Assembly (NCBI GenBank): GCA_900323505.1
Contig: OOIN01000010.1
Span: 434,001 to 498,000 of the forward strand
DNA length: 64,000 bases
Direction of reading: 5' to 3'
Origin: Ustilago trichophora
Lineage: Eukaryota > Basidiomycota > Ustilaginomycetes > Ustilaginales > Ustilaginaceae
In this document: positions 17,959 to 29,100 of the stretch, piece by piece
Layout of the letters: the number at the start of each line of letters is the position of its first letter
How positions within the stretch are numbered: the stretch's first letter is position 1
Notes under the pieces: model-generated
Seen by the model: only the letters and a program-made list of their open reading frames with translations
Database searches by the model: none
Told to the model about the DNA's origin: nothing
Translations under genes and position numbers: made by a program

Positions 17959-18715
17959 TATTTTTTTTTTTTTCGCCGTGAACAAGTACATGTAATAGAC
18001 ACTGTATAACGTACTAGAAAGCATCACTTTGGTGAACCATCTCTGCTCGGATGGCTTTCATGAATGTGTGAACATGACCAAGGGCCGGTCGATGTTGCAG
18101 CCGATAGACTCTTCTCACGTTCTGTTTGGATCTTGAGAGATGCAGAGTGAGAGAGAAAGGGGCAGAAGCTGTCAGGATTCGCAGAATAGTCTTTTGAAAC
18201 ATGTACAAAGACAAGTGCTAATCAGCTGTCCTACAACTCTCAGAGACAGCTCAGAGCCGCATGGTACCGAGCGTTCAAGAGCCTGGTTGTGCCGGTTGGA
18301 CTTAACATCTGATCGGCAGAATTGGATCCCGATTTAACACAGTTGAGAGATGTTAGACTTGAATTTTCCAAAGCCGCGAGAAATTCGGAGCTGTCACAAG
18401 AAAAAAGGCGCCTTCTGATTGGTTCCAGATAAAATTGGTGGATTCGTGGCATAAAGCGCTCCACCATTCTTCCTCGCCGTAACCCTCTCCGTTCCCACAG
18501 CCGCCACGCCACAATGTCCTCACTTTCCAACACAACGCTCAACTCTTCTCACACCCGATCCCACTCTTTTGTACAGTATCACAGTATGTATACCGCTGTT
18601 GACACACCTCAAATCGATCAAAAGACGGAGAAGCGGTATGCGAGATGGGGGTTGAGTATATATATTTCTACTGTACTGTACTGTACTTACTGTGTGTTGC
18701 TTTGCGTAGAGTTGA
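17959..18715. other. 3' region of mS35 without a recognised gene
   Basis: Only short unsupported frames on both strands. It includes an ACTGT-type pentamer tract at 18670-18687. Confidence 0.3.
18670..18687. repeat. ACTGT pentamer tract
   Basis: Three and a half units of actgt; palindromic around GTAC. Intergenic. Confidence 0.8.
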
Positions 18716-20465
18716 TGTTGCGTCTGGCTGCCTATCTTGGGTTGAGGTGGGGAGAGATAGCGGAGAGTGAAATTCTTATCTTTTCCTCAAGCGAGTCATG
18801 GCCGTCAGATTATGCTGTCTTGCCGTGTCAATTCTTATCTCTCTCGGTGTGCTTGTGTGCAAGCCAAGGTTACTGCACAGTACTGTAGCAAGCGGCATGT
18901 GCGTGCTTGTGTTTCTTATCTTTGGGCTTGAGCCCCCTGGATCAGGAACAGTTTCAGAGCCGAACTGACCACGCGCACCATCAACAACGCTCCAGGTTGT
19001 AGTAAACCAAAAAGCGGTCAATCTGCAACAAGGGTCTTCGATCTACTTCCTCGACCGCCGAATTTCTCACTGATAAGCGCCGTGTTTCCCCTCCCCCTCC
19101 TTTTGCGGTTGCCAAGATGCTTTCGTCGTTGCTATCAACGTGCCAAGATGGATCTAGTTTCAGTGTTGCCTAGGCGACCTATGGTGGGGTGTGTGCTTGG
19201 TCTAGAGAGATACCCTGTACCCAGTACGGTAGTGGCGCTTTACGTATAATGGTCCCACCGCTGGCGCGAGGGTGTCTTGTGGTGGTGATGAATGAGCCAC
19301 CCCTGTTTTGGTCACAGCCAAATGAGAGCAGCGCAGACAGCTTCTTCATTGTGTTGCCAGCATACGATGGTCACCGGAATACGAAGGAAGGGAACAAGGG
19401 TGAAAGCTTTTGTCTCAGGAGATGGGGAGGAGCCAAAAAAAAAGCAAGCAAGCGAACAAATCCAGGAACGACGTCGACAGGCCGAAAGATAACGAAATGC
19501 AGACACATCTCTTTGCCGAGATCTTATGCTTTGGCTTTCCTTCTCTTTCTTCTTCTTCTTTTTCCTGTTCTCTTGATCTACATCGCCGCGCTACAATCTG
19601 CATCCCCCCAATTCCTTGCCCCGCGCTGCGCTTGAAAACGAGGACAAGAGTGAAAGATTGCCTCGTGGGCGATTGTGGTTCTCGCTTCGAGTCAACCTCG
19701 CCTTCTTGGCAGCCCTCGCCTACTGTACCCACTCGTCTTGGCTTTGATTGCCAATGGAAAATGAACAACAGTAGATGATCTTGGCAGTATGTCAATATGA
19801 GATAAGTCAAGTGGCTGAACAGATGGCAACTGAGTAAGACAGGGTCAGAGAGGGAGGATGAGAATGAGGAAGAGGAGGTGGAGACCTTTCCGTTCTGTTC
19901 CTATCAACTCTCCCTGCGGTTTGTTGTGTGGCAGATGCAGCACACATGAGATATTGTCGGAGCGGGAAAAGTTGCCTTGTCATCTCTCCCATCCTCTGAT
20001 CTTGACACAACCCTCTCGCCCTTCCTCTGCTGATCTTTCCCAAGCATTGTTCCTGGCAAACGGCTGTTTGTCTGTCTAAGTGCTTTGTACCCTCAGCCGT
20101 ACCCTCCAAGCCCCCCGCCTCTAGACGCCGGTGTTTGTGAGAGCACAAGAGCTAATCGAGGGCTACGACCTCCGCCTAAACCCATACAAATTATTCGAAC
20201 CTCGTCCACAAGCAGTGTATATAACCTAACCTCATTCTCCACGCCCACCTTTTGGCGTCCCTCTTCCTAACCCCAACGTCTCGCCCTACACTATACCCAT
20301 CCGAGCATCCACTCGTCTGCCCTGACGCAGCCGCTCACCAAGCTTGCCATAAAAGCTTCCTCCGGGTCACCTCCCCCATTTCCGTTTCTCACCAACAACT
20401 CTTCGGAGTTTCGCCCCGTCCCCTCCACCAAACCGATTGCAATAACGGCGGAAAGGTGATTAAAG
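18716..20465 (+). promoter_or_regulatory. Long upstream region of the ammonium transporter with GATA-factor motifs
   Basis: HGATAR motifs, the core recognised by nitrogen-regulatory GATA factors such as AreA/Nit2, occur on either strand at about 18733, 18755, 18776, 18835, 18916, 19071, 19487 and 19800. That is eight or so in about 1.1 kb, against roughly three expected from base probability alone. Three share the same tTTCTTATC or aTTCTTATC core. Nitrogen repression of Mep2-type transporters through GATA factors is well established in fungi; that these sites work here is inference. No protein-coding gene is recognised in the interval. Confidence 0.5.
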
Positions 20466-22036
20466 ATGGTCAACGTTACATCCACGCCATCAGGCGACAT
20501 GGTCACCTACTACATGGTTGACGGCCAGGAGACCGAGCTCATCTACAATCTCGGTAACATGGCTTGGATCATTGTTTCGACCGCGCTTGTCTTCATCATG
20601 ATTCCTGGTCTCGGTTTCTTCTACGCTGGATTGCTCAGGAAGAAGTCGGCCTTGTCCATGATCTGGATGTCGATGGCTGTCATGGCTGTCGTCACCTTCG
20701 AGTGGTTCTTCTGGGGTTTCTCTCTGGCTTTCTCGCAGTCTGCCAACAACCCTTTCATCGGTGTAAGTGCCCAATCGATGCATCTGTCACTCTGAGTCCT
20801 TGCCGCTATGAATTTTGGAACTGACAAAATGCGTCTTCACCGTGTTTCTACACCTTCGCTTCGAATATTCAGAACCTCGACAATTTCGGATTGATGGGTG
20901 TCGACATCAACCCTTCCACCGGAGGCACCGTCATCCCACAACTCCTCTACTGCATCTACCAGATGATGTTTGCGTGCATTACACCCGTCATTGCCTGCGG
21001 TGCCTTTGCTGACCGTGCTCGCTTGGGCCCCGTCCTCATCTTTGCCTTTGTCTGGTCGACCATCGTCTACAATCCCATTGCATTCTGGACATGGAACGCC
21101 GGAATTGGATGGGCCAACAAGATGGGCGGTCTCGACTTTGCTGGTGGTACACCTGTCCACATCTCGTCCGGTACCGCCGCTCTTGCCATCTCCATCTTCC
21201 TCGGAAAGCGCAAGGGCTACGGCACTGAGCAGCTCGCCTACCGCCCCCACAACGTCGCCTACGTCATCCTCGGAACCGTCTTCCTCTGGTTCGGCTGGTT
21301 CGGCTTCAACGGTGGTTCCGCTCTTGGTGCTAATCTTCGCGCCGTCCAAGCTATGATGGTCACTCAGGTCGCTACTGCTGTCGGTGGTTTGACTTGGATG
21401 TTCTGGGACTGGAGGCTCGAGAGGAAGTGGTCTGCTGTTGGCTTCTGCTCTGGTGCCATCTCGGGTCTGGTTGCCATCACCCCTGCTTCGGGTTATGTCG
21501 GAACTCCAGCAGCCGTTGCCTTCGGTGTCCTCGGTGGCACCGCCTGCAACTTTGCCACCGGTCTCAAGAACTTGCTCGGTTACGATGACGCTCTCGACAT
21601 CTTCGCCGCTCACGGTGTCGGCGGTATCGTCGGAAACCTCCTTACCGGTATCTTTGCCGACAACCGAGTAGCCTCCTTCGACGGCTCTGCGCTCATCCCC
21701 GGTGGTTGGATCAACAAGAATTGGATCCAGCTCGCCTACCAGCTCGCCGACTCGGCCTCTGGATTCGGCTGGTCTTTCGTCCTCACCATGATTATTCTCT
21801 TCGCCATCGATCGCATCCCCGGCTGCCACTTCCGCGCCAGCGACGAGGACGAGGTGCTCGGTATCGACCTCGCCCAGATCGGTGAGGAGGTCTTGTTCAT
21901 GCCTTTGCTGCACGACTTCCACCGTCCTGAGGAGGGAGCCGAAATCCACCACGCCACAGGATCGGTAGATGCTAAGTACTCCCCAGCACACAGCGAGAAG
22001 GATCTCGAGGCTGCACAGTCCCAACAAACAGCATAG
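20466..22036 (+). CDS. ump2: High-affinity ammonium transporter, Mep2/Ump2 type, one intron
   Basis: Two exons (20466-20762 and 20873-22036) encode 486 residues. The intron is phase 0 with a GTAAGT donor, a CTGAC branch-like site and a TTCAG acceptor; it joins NNPFIG to NLDNFGLMG. The protein has the Amt/Mep fold with 11 predicted membrane spans. Both pore histidines are present: GTPVHISSGTAAL and FAAHGVGGIVG. The first His, retained here, marks the Mep2-like class (Glu in the Mep1/3 class), which in Ustilago maydis corresponds to Ump2, a high-affinity transporter needed for filamentation on low ammonium. GAFADRARLGP stands where many family members have AER. The C-terminal tail is short (about 60 residues) and holds the usual DxxEHG-like region only loosely. 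The upstream region carries many GATA motifs. Assignment to Ump2 rather than a paralogue is from class features only. Confidence 0.92.
20763..20872 (+). other. Intron of the ammonium transporter gene (110 nt)
   Basis: GTAAGT donor, CTGAC at about 20821 and TTCAG acceptor. Removal gives one continuous Amt frame. Confidence 0.93.
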
Positions 22037-22474
22037 ACCTGACAAACAGGTCGTATCTTTCCCCCCTTCTCGTGGTTTTAATTTCATCCCTTCTTTGCAA
22101 TACCAGATTTTCAACTAGCATACAGTATCTTGATCGTGTCAAAATCGTGTGAAAGTGAGATCCGGTCTGCGATCGTGAGTGAGTACTTCCAAAGTTGGCG
22201 AGCATGTTCCAAACTGAATGATGAATGATGTTTGCGAATTGCGATGCGCCCAACACTTTTCTTGCCGTTCGTCTCGCAGACAGACAAGTTCGGATCACTT
22301 GCACACCACGGCCGGCCAGGATGATAGTGTAACAAGTTTCAATCTACAAGTACAGTACATGTGCTCTTCGTGATCGCTTCAAAAGCGACTCAGCAAAGGA
22401 ACCGGATGGAGAGATGCTGCCCCAAAAATAAAACAATATTCTAGATGCACAGTGGCAAGAGAACGCCGCTGCAA
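22037..22474. other. Convergent 3' region
   Basis: 438 nt between the transporter and TFIIS genes, tail to tail. It holds an AAGTACAGTACAT element near 22349-22361 and no gene. Confidence 0.4.
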
Positions 22475-23431
22475 TCAACAGAACTTCCACTTGTGGTTGC
22501 AGTTTGTGCAAGTGACGAACGTCGTCATCGGTTCATCGGCCGATCGGGTCTGCATCTGGTAGTACCTTGTCTTTCTTTGTTTGCACCTTCCGCACTGGAA
22601 TGCGTCCGTCTCTGCTTCTTGCGCAGCAGCTCCTTTTGCCTTGAACAAATTCTGCATCTGCAACTCTTCGATCTCGCGCTTTCGCTTGTCGCTGGCGAGT
22701 TCTTCGTTGGTCATGGTGACAAGCTTGTCGGCTGGGATGTCACGTTCTACGACACGAACACGGAGGTCTGGGTTGTTTTTGTCTTTGATGTTGAGCGAAA
22801 GACTGCGGACTTTGTTACGGTAGTCGGTGGTGACGGAGCCTTTGCCCTGGTTGGCAAGGATAGCAGCTTCAACGGCAACCGCGGCGTCAAAGATCTGAGA
22901 GTCGTTCCATCCATGCTGCTCCTTACCGATCTCGAGAGCCTGGTAGAGCAGCTTGAGACAAGCATTGCGGACTTTGTCATTGAGGATCTCAAAGTCGATC
23001 TTGGTCGTGGATGCTGGTTTCGCTGCTGCTGCTGTGGTCGGTGTGGAAGAAGGCGATGCATCCGCTACGCCGTTGCCGTTGGTCGATGCATCCGCTTTGG
23101 ACGTTGGGGCGGGAGAGGCGGTGGAAGAAGGGGCCTTACTGCTGTTAGCACTCGACTGCTGCTGCGCTCTTTGCTTGTCCACAATGGCCTTCCAATCTTT
23201 GACCAACGACTTGGCCTGATCCGCTACCTTCTTGTCCGAGTGCGAACGCATCTTTCCTACCGCAACACCGATCTTGCTCTGACGGATGACATCTTCTGTT
23301 GGTGCAGAGAGACCGGACTTGAGCTTGGAGAAGATGGAAAGGATCGCTTCCGAGTCGGAGGAGGTGGCGAGCTTAGAGAGCTGCTTCTGAATGTCTTTGA
23401 GCTCGTCGAGCGAGAGGTCTTTTGACGACAT
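22475..23431 (-). CDS. DST1: Transcription elongation factor TFIIS
   Basis: A 318-residue protein with the three TFIIS parts. The N-terminal LW/TFIIS-N helical domain is at about 1-85 (MSSKDLSLDELKDIQKQLSKL). A Ser/Ala/Pro linker follows. The central domain, about 130-240, includes NDKVRNACLKLLYQALE and YRNKVRSLSLNIKDKNNPDLR. The C-terminal zinc ribbon has FQCGRCKQRKTRYYQMQTRSADEPMTTFVTC then CNHKWKFC, with the RSADEP acidic hairpin that reaches the Pol II active site. TFIIS rescues backtracked RNA polymerase II by stimulating transcript cleavage. The frame extends upstream only through non-ATG codons, so the ATG at 23431 is the start. It is divergent from PRP46. Confidence 0.96.
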   Translation of the reverse strand: MSSKDLSLDELKDIQKQLSKLATSSDSEAILSIFSKLKSGLSAPTEDVIRQSKIGVAVGKMRSHSDKKVADQAKSLVKDWKAIVDKQRAQQQSSANSSKAPSSTASPAPTSKADASTNGNGVADASPSSTPTTAAAAKPASTTKIDFEILNDKVRNACLKLLYQALEIGKEQHGWNDSQIFDAAVAVEAAILANQGKGSVTTDYRNKVRSLSLNIKDKNNPDLRVRVVERDIPADKLVTMTNEELASDKRKREIEELQMQNLFKAKGAAAQEAETDAFQCGRCKQRKTRYYQMQTRSADEPMTTFVTCTNCNHKWKFC

Positions 23432-24086
23432 GGTGTCGGATTGGGACTGATATTGCCTTGCAAGGAGAGATGTAAAGCAATAGCTTCTGAGAGATGAAGC
23501 GCGAAGTGGTATCAGGGGATCCACGGGGAAGAAGGTCGGATTTCTGCTGTGGCAAGTGGGTGTACACTAAGGGATGTGCACAAGCAGCGGCACTGGCTGC
23601 TTTATTTCACTCGTTGTGTCAAGTCGAGTTTGGAACGGTTCGAACGAATCGGTATGCGCAGTCTGGTCTGATCAAGCCAAAATAGCGTTTAGTTGCTATT
23701 GTGCGGGTGCTGTGGGCCAGTGATGTGGTGATGATGGACGATTGGAAACCCACAAGCTATGATGGAGGGCAGGTGAAGATAGACACGAAGTGGTGTCGGA
23801 CGCGACACACTGACCCATTCAATCAAGGATTGTTGATTCCACAGCAACTGTGCGCTGAAAATGAATGCGACTCGTGATCAGGGCGAGATGGCTGATTTTG
23901 GCCATTTCCGCGTTTTGGCTCTCCTTGACTTTTTCCAAGGGTCGAGTGCCGAATGCCGCATTCTTCGCGGTCGCATCTTCAATTGAAGCTTTCGTCGTTG
24001 TCACCACCTTTCAACCTCACCGTCCTCCCGCCCTTCACCTCCTCTCTTCCTGAACAGGCCAGTCATACGATTGCCTCAAAGATACA
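23432..24086. promoter_or_regulatory. Divergent promoter, DST1 / PRP46
   Basis: 655 nt between head-to-head housekeeping genes. The last 90 nt before PRP46 are pyrimidine-rich. No other signal recognised. Confidence 0.4.
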
Positions 24087-25613
24087 ATGGCAGAGGCATC
24101 TACATCAGCGAGCCACGCTGGTCCATCCACATCGACCAGCGCTGATCAACATAGCTTACCTCCACTTTCGGATCTCTTTGCTCGATCCTCCAAACGAGCA
24201 CAACTGCTCTTTCAGATCGATGATGAATACGACTTTGACAATTTTGGCGATGCTTCGGCATTGGAACCCGCGAAAATTCACCTCGCGTCCAAGATCAGCT
24301 CCGAGTACGCGGATGCAAAGGTGCTACCACCTGCCATTCTCGCACAACAACAAGCTGCTGCCGGTCCCGCACGTCCTGGGGCACCGAACGCAGCAGCAGC
24401 AGCAGCAGCAGGAAGACCAGCCAAGAGAAGAGGAGATGAAACGCAGCTCTCAAGGCTGGTAGATCAGCTGGATGGCGGATCGGCATCAAGACCTGGAACT
24501 GTGGGTCCAGTTGCCCCTTCATCAAGTCTGGCACTCACGATTCGCAGCAACGGCTCTCCAGCCTCGGCAGGGCCATCGTCTTCATCAACACCATCGTCAG
24601 CGATTGCACTGGCATCGCATCGTGGAGGATCCTCAGGACTTCTGTCGCAAGCGCTGATCCAGAAGAAGGAAATGGCGAATCGCAAAGCGAAGCCTACCTT
24701 CCATCCCAACTGGAAGCTCTCGCGCGTCATTTCCGGACATCTTGGATGGGTACGCTGCGTGGCTGTGGAGCCAGGCAACAAGTGGTTCGCTACAGGAGCA
24801 AGTGACCGCATGATCAAGATCTGGGACCTTGCATCTGGCGAGCTTAAGCTCTCACTCACAGGGCACATCTCGCCCGTCCGCGGTATTGCAGTTTCTGCAA
24901 GACATCCATACCTCTTCTCGGCGGGTGAGGACAAGGTTGTCAAGTGCTGGGACTTGGAGACAAACAGAGTGATCCGACAATACCGAGGGCATTTGTCTGG
25001 CATCTACTCGCTGGCACTGCATCCCACGCTTGACATTGTTGTGACTGGAGGAAGAGATGCAACAGCCCGCGTTTGGGATATGCGAACACGAATGGCGGTT
25101 CACACGCTGACAGGACATCGTGGAACTGTAGCTTCTGTAGCATGCCAAGACTCGGAGCCGCAAGTCATTTCGGGATCGATGGATGCCACGGTCAAGCTAT
25201 GGGATCTGGCAGCAGGCAAGTCTATCACCACGCTTACACACCACAAGAAGAGTGTCCGTGCCCTTGCGATCCATCCGACCCAGTATACCTTTGCATCGGG
25301 CAGCGCAGGAGGCAACAACATCAAGACATGGAGGTGTCCCGAAGGCACACTGGTCAACAATATGGCGCACGATACGATTGTCAACACACTCAGTGTCAAT
25401 GCAGACGGTGTGCTGTTTAGCGGCGGAGACGATGGAAGTCTCAAGTTCTTTGACTATGCGACGGGTACGCCATTCCAGGTGGCAGAGGATGTGCCGCAAC
25501 CAGGATCGCTGGATGCCGAGGCGGGTGTATTCTGCTCAACCTTTGACCAGACCGGCACACGTCTCATCACGGGTGGTGCGGACAAGACGATCAAGATTTA
25601 CAAGGAGGTGTGA
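24087..25613 (+). CDS. PRP46: Splicing WD40 protein Prp46/PRL1 (PLRG1)
   Basis: A 508-residue protein. The first 200 residues are low-complexity with Ala/Ser runs (an Ala run is encoded by GCA repeats near 24391-24410). WD40 repeats begin at about residue 208: [39 protein letters not shown], followed by six more blades ending [18 protein letters not shown]. The order and wording of the blades match the PRL1/PLRG1/Prp46 family, a core component of the NineTeen-complex-related (NTR) part of the spliceosome that interacts with Cef1/Cdc5. The start is the ATG at 24087; the frame contains no intron. Confidence 0.95.
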   Translation: MAEASTSASHAGPSTSTSADQHSLPPLSDLFARSSKRAQLLFQIDDEYDFDNFGDASALEPAKIHLASKISSEYADAKVLPPAILAQQQAAAGPARPGAPNAAAAAAAGRPAKRRGDETQLSRLVDQLDGGSASRPGTVGPVAPSSSLALTIRSNGSPASAGPSSSSTPSSAIALASHRGGSSGLLSQALIQKKEMANRKAKPTFHPNWKLSRVISGHLGWVRCVAVEPGNKWFATGASDRMIKIWDLASGELKLSLTGHISPVRGIAVSARHPYLFSAGEDKVVKCWDLETNRVIRQYRGHLSGIYSLALHPTLDIVVTGGRDATARVWDMRTRMAVHTLTGHRGTVASVACQDSEPQVISGSMDATVKLWDLAAGKSITTLTHHKKSVRALAIHPTQYTFASGSAGGNNIKTWRCPEGTLVNNMAHDTIVNTLSVNADGVLFSGGDDGSLKFFDYATGTPFQVAEDVPQPGSLDAEAGVFCSTFDQTGTRLITGGADKTIKIYKEV

Positions 25614-26175
25614 GCGCCTTGCACTACTCTGTCCTTCATGTTTCTCTATTGCATCAATCACAAAGCATACCCGTTCCATCATTTTGCCTTACAGCATGTG
25701 TGAGTGTAGAGCTGTCATAAGGCTGCAAATGTGTTCGAAGGTGGAAATGGCTGAGTCGAACTGCGAATTTCGTACGAAAGAAATTTCTACTAAAAATGGT
25801 TGAGGTGAGCACAGCGCAATTTCAAACAAAGCAAGCCCAACACAATACGCTTCGTCTCTTTTCCATATTTCTCGCCCAAAGCACACGAGCAAGCCAAAGA
25901 ACCAACACTTTCGGCAAGCATCCGAAAGTACAGGAAAGCACAAAGTGGCAGTCTCGGTAGATCCGAATCAAGATCCCATCGCTGCGTCACAGGACCGATT
26001 CACAGCTCTACGTCGGCGTGGAATCATCGAGCGCCAGTCAAGGAGCGCATCCAACTTTCCATCGACGCAAAGCTCAGCTCGGAAAGGGACGCATCGCATC
26101 GCATTGCTCGACGGTGACGACGACGAAGACGACATTAGCAACGACGGTGGTCGAGGTGGAAATTAAGCGTGAGGC
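25614..26175. other. Upstream region of the bromodomain gene
   Basis: 562 nt between same-strand genes. A frame at 25945-26166 has coding-like composition but begins only with GTG and ends 10 nt before the bromodomain ATG. I treat it as 5' UTR. Confidence 0.4.
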
Positions 26176-29100
26176 ATGGCGCAGCATGGCAGAGGTGCCG
26201 ATTCGCATCCCGACGAACCTCCAGTCAAGCGACGCACCCTTCAGATCAAGCTAGGCAGGCCAAAGCCACCAGCCGACTTCCAACACGCCGAGCAAGCATC
26301 TCCATCACTCAATCGCAGTCGACCTGGCAGCTCGCTTGGCATTCGCATTTCGCTCAAGAGGAAGCCTTCTGTTCCCGAATCACAAGCCACTCGGCCTCGT
26401 TTCGCTGCGCAGTATGCTGAAGACGCAGAAGAGGACGTTGATGAGGGTGAGGATCACCAAGTAGATGCTGGCGATGCCTCCGAGCAAGATGATGACGAAG
26501 ATGGCGAGGACGACAACGACGACGACCGAGAAGGAGACGATGACGAGGAAGAGGAAGGCGAAGAAGAGGAAGGCGAGGAAGGTGACGAGGAGGTGGAAGA
26601 TGCAGACGGCGACGCCAATGGTGGGGAACAAGATGCCGAGGCTGCGTTGGGCAACATTGCCACTGACGCCGACGGTGCAGCGTCCAATCCACGTATTCGC
26701 GGCAAGAATGGAGCTTTTAAACCCACCACAGCCGGCAATTCCAACCCTTCACGCCGACCTATCAAACGGCTTCGCTCAAAGGGTCTCTACGAAGCGCTTC
26801 CCAAACTTATCGAGAATCTCCAGCGCCGTGACAGCTACAAATTCTTCTGCGAACCTGTCAATCCCGACGATGTTCCCGGATACACCGATGTCATCAAGTC
26901 GCCCATGGACTTTGGAACCATGCAGCGCAAGGTCGACGATCGACTATATAGCCACATGGAAGAGTTCAAGGCCGACTTTCAGCTCGTCATCTCCAACGCA
27001 CAGACCTTCAATCCCGAAGGTACCCTCTACTACAATGAAGCCAAGCGCATTGGCGTATGGGGCAGCAGGGCCATCGAACGAGAGGGTATGGCTGTCAATG
27101 ATAATGGACGCGCAGGTGTCAAAGGTGACGAGGCCAGGCGCCAGAAGAGGCTCGCAAGGCAGGCCGCAGCCTCTACATCAGCTGCCGGTCTTGGTCTGGA
27201 TGCAGGCGAAGTTCTCGGTCGAAGACAGCTGCGCGGTGCAACACTCCAACAGCAGCAAGCACAGGGCGAAGCCACTTTGCACCACATGAACGACGGGCAG
27301 GCCGCTTCAGGCTACGATGCTGCATCGGGCGAGCTCACCACCCGTTCTGCGGCGCGCGGATCCCAATTCGCGTTCAGCGCGGGCGTCCAAGCATTGATGG
27401 AAGCTGCGCGAGTCACATCACAAGCAAGGCAGCGTGCAGCCATCGCACTGGGTTTGGCAGGAGGTGGAGCGCTAATGCGAGAAGACTCAGTTCAGCCAGG
27501 AGGTGGCCTTAAAGCAGAAGGCGATGCTGATGTGGATCTCGAGGATGAAGACGACGAGGATATCTCGGACGAAGACGTTCCACGTGCCAGTATAGCCAGG
27601 GGTAGAGAGTCGCGAGAACGTTCCGTGACCGTCGACGGCGCTGCAGGTTCTGCCAGCCGTCGATTCGGCTCATCACAGCCAGGCGGAACTCCATCGACGC
27701 CTATGGGCCAACGACAGGCGAGTCCAGATGCATTGCGGAAGCGTCTTGCAGCAGTGACCGGCACACCCATCCAAGCTCTTGCCAGTCCCATGGGCCAAAA
27801 CGCAGCAGGTGGTACGAGCAGAGCCTCCAAGCATGCCAAAGGTAAGCAACGACTTGGTGCGCTCGGGACGCCCAAGCGTCTATTGGCACGCACCGGCTTG
27901 GCCGGCTCGGCCACACCTGTCTCTGGGGCGGGGCCAATCAGCGGCGCAACGGATACCTCTGGGCTTCCCATGGATGCAGCCGCAGCCGCTGCTGCTGCGG
28001 CTCAGCTGATGGCCAACATGTCTCAGACTCAGTTGCAGCCTGGGATCGCCAATTATTCTTTCGACGACGATGGCTCAGTCAACCCAGACGACCTTGACGA
28101 TCTGCAAGCCTTCTTGACGCTGCATCGTAGCGATAGGCACATCTTGATGCCGACCATCGAGTCGCTTCATCCGATCCCTTTCATTCCAGGCGACTACACC
28201 GGCAGTGGCACCGGTGACAAGGACGAAGACAAGGACAAAGAGAAGGATCTGCCCAAGGCAAAGACGAAAGCAAAAGACAAAGCCGCTGCTGATGATGGCG
28301 ACGACGATGACGAAGATGGCAAGGGCGAGAGCAGGGAGAAGGGCGATAAGGATCCGCTCTCGGCTTTGCCACCATCGCGTCCTGGTGCTCCAGACCCGCT
28401 TTACTCGGCTATTGCACCTGAGCCCGAGCCTTTGCAAAGCAACTTGAGTCATGACGTCGAATCTCTGCCGCCACACTTCCGTAACTTGCCATTCCACGCA
28501 CCCAGCTTGACTGCTGAGGAAAAGAAGCTGCCTAGCGCGCCCTACTCTTGGAGCAATCCGGCGTACGTAGAAGCGCTCAAGAACGACAAGAGGCCTAAGA
28601 AGCAGAAGGACCACCAGAGGGAGAAAGAACGCGAGACGCTCGAAGATTGGAGCTACTTTCGACCCACACTCACACGACTGCTCGAAATCACCGATCTGGG
28701 ACCCTTCGGAGCGCTGGTGCCACGAGTTGAAGACAGCCAGACGGCTCCAGCTGCCAAGGCCGCGCCAAAGGGCAAAGCTGCCAGAACTGCGAAACCGAAG
28801 GAAGCCAAAACCACGCAAGCTATCGAATTCTCGACGACGCTTCTAGCCGAAGAAGGCATCGAGGCCATCAAGGCCGAGCTGATGCAGAAAGGACAAGGCT
28901 TTACTCTGCCACGAGAAATTCTCAACCGATACGTTCAGGCTGCTCGGATAGTTACTGCAAAGAGGACCAAAGGTATCCTCTCGCACAAAGAGAAGCAAGA
29001 CGCCAGCAGGAACCTGTCGGACATGGTCTATGCTGGAGTGACGAGCAATGCGTATATCCGCAGCGTGGGCGAATTCGTTGGTGGGGCCATGCAGCACGCA

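Noticed and set aside
20837..22114. 425-codon minus-strand frame over the ammonium transporter
   Set aside because: Exact antisense shadow of a strongly conserved gene with high GC third positions.
25945..26166. Separate small gene before the bromodomain gene
   Set aside because: Begins only with GTG and ends 10 nt before the bromodomain ATG. Better explained as 5' UTR.
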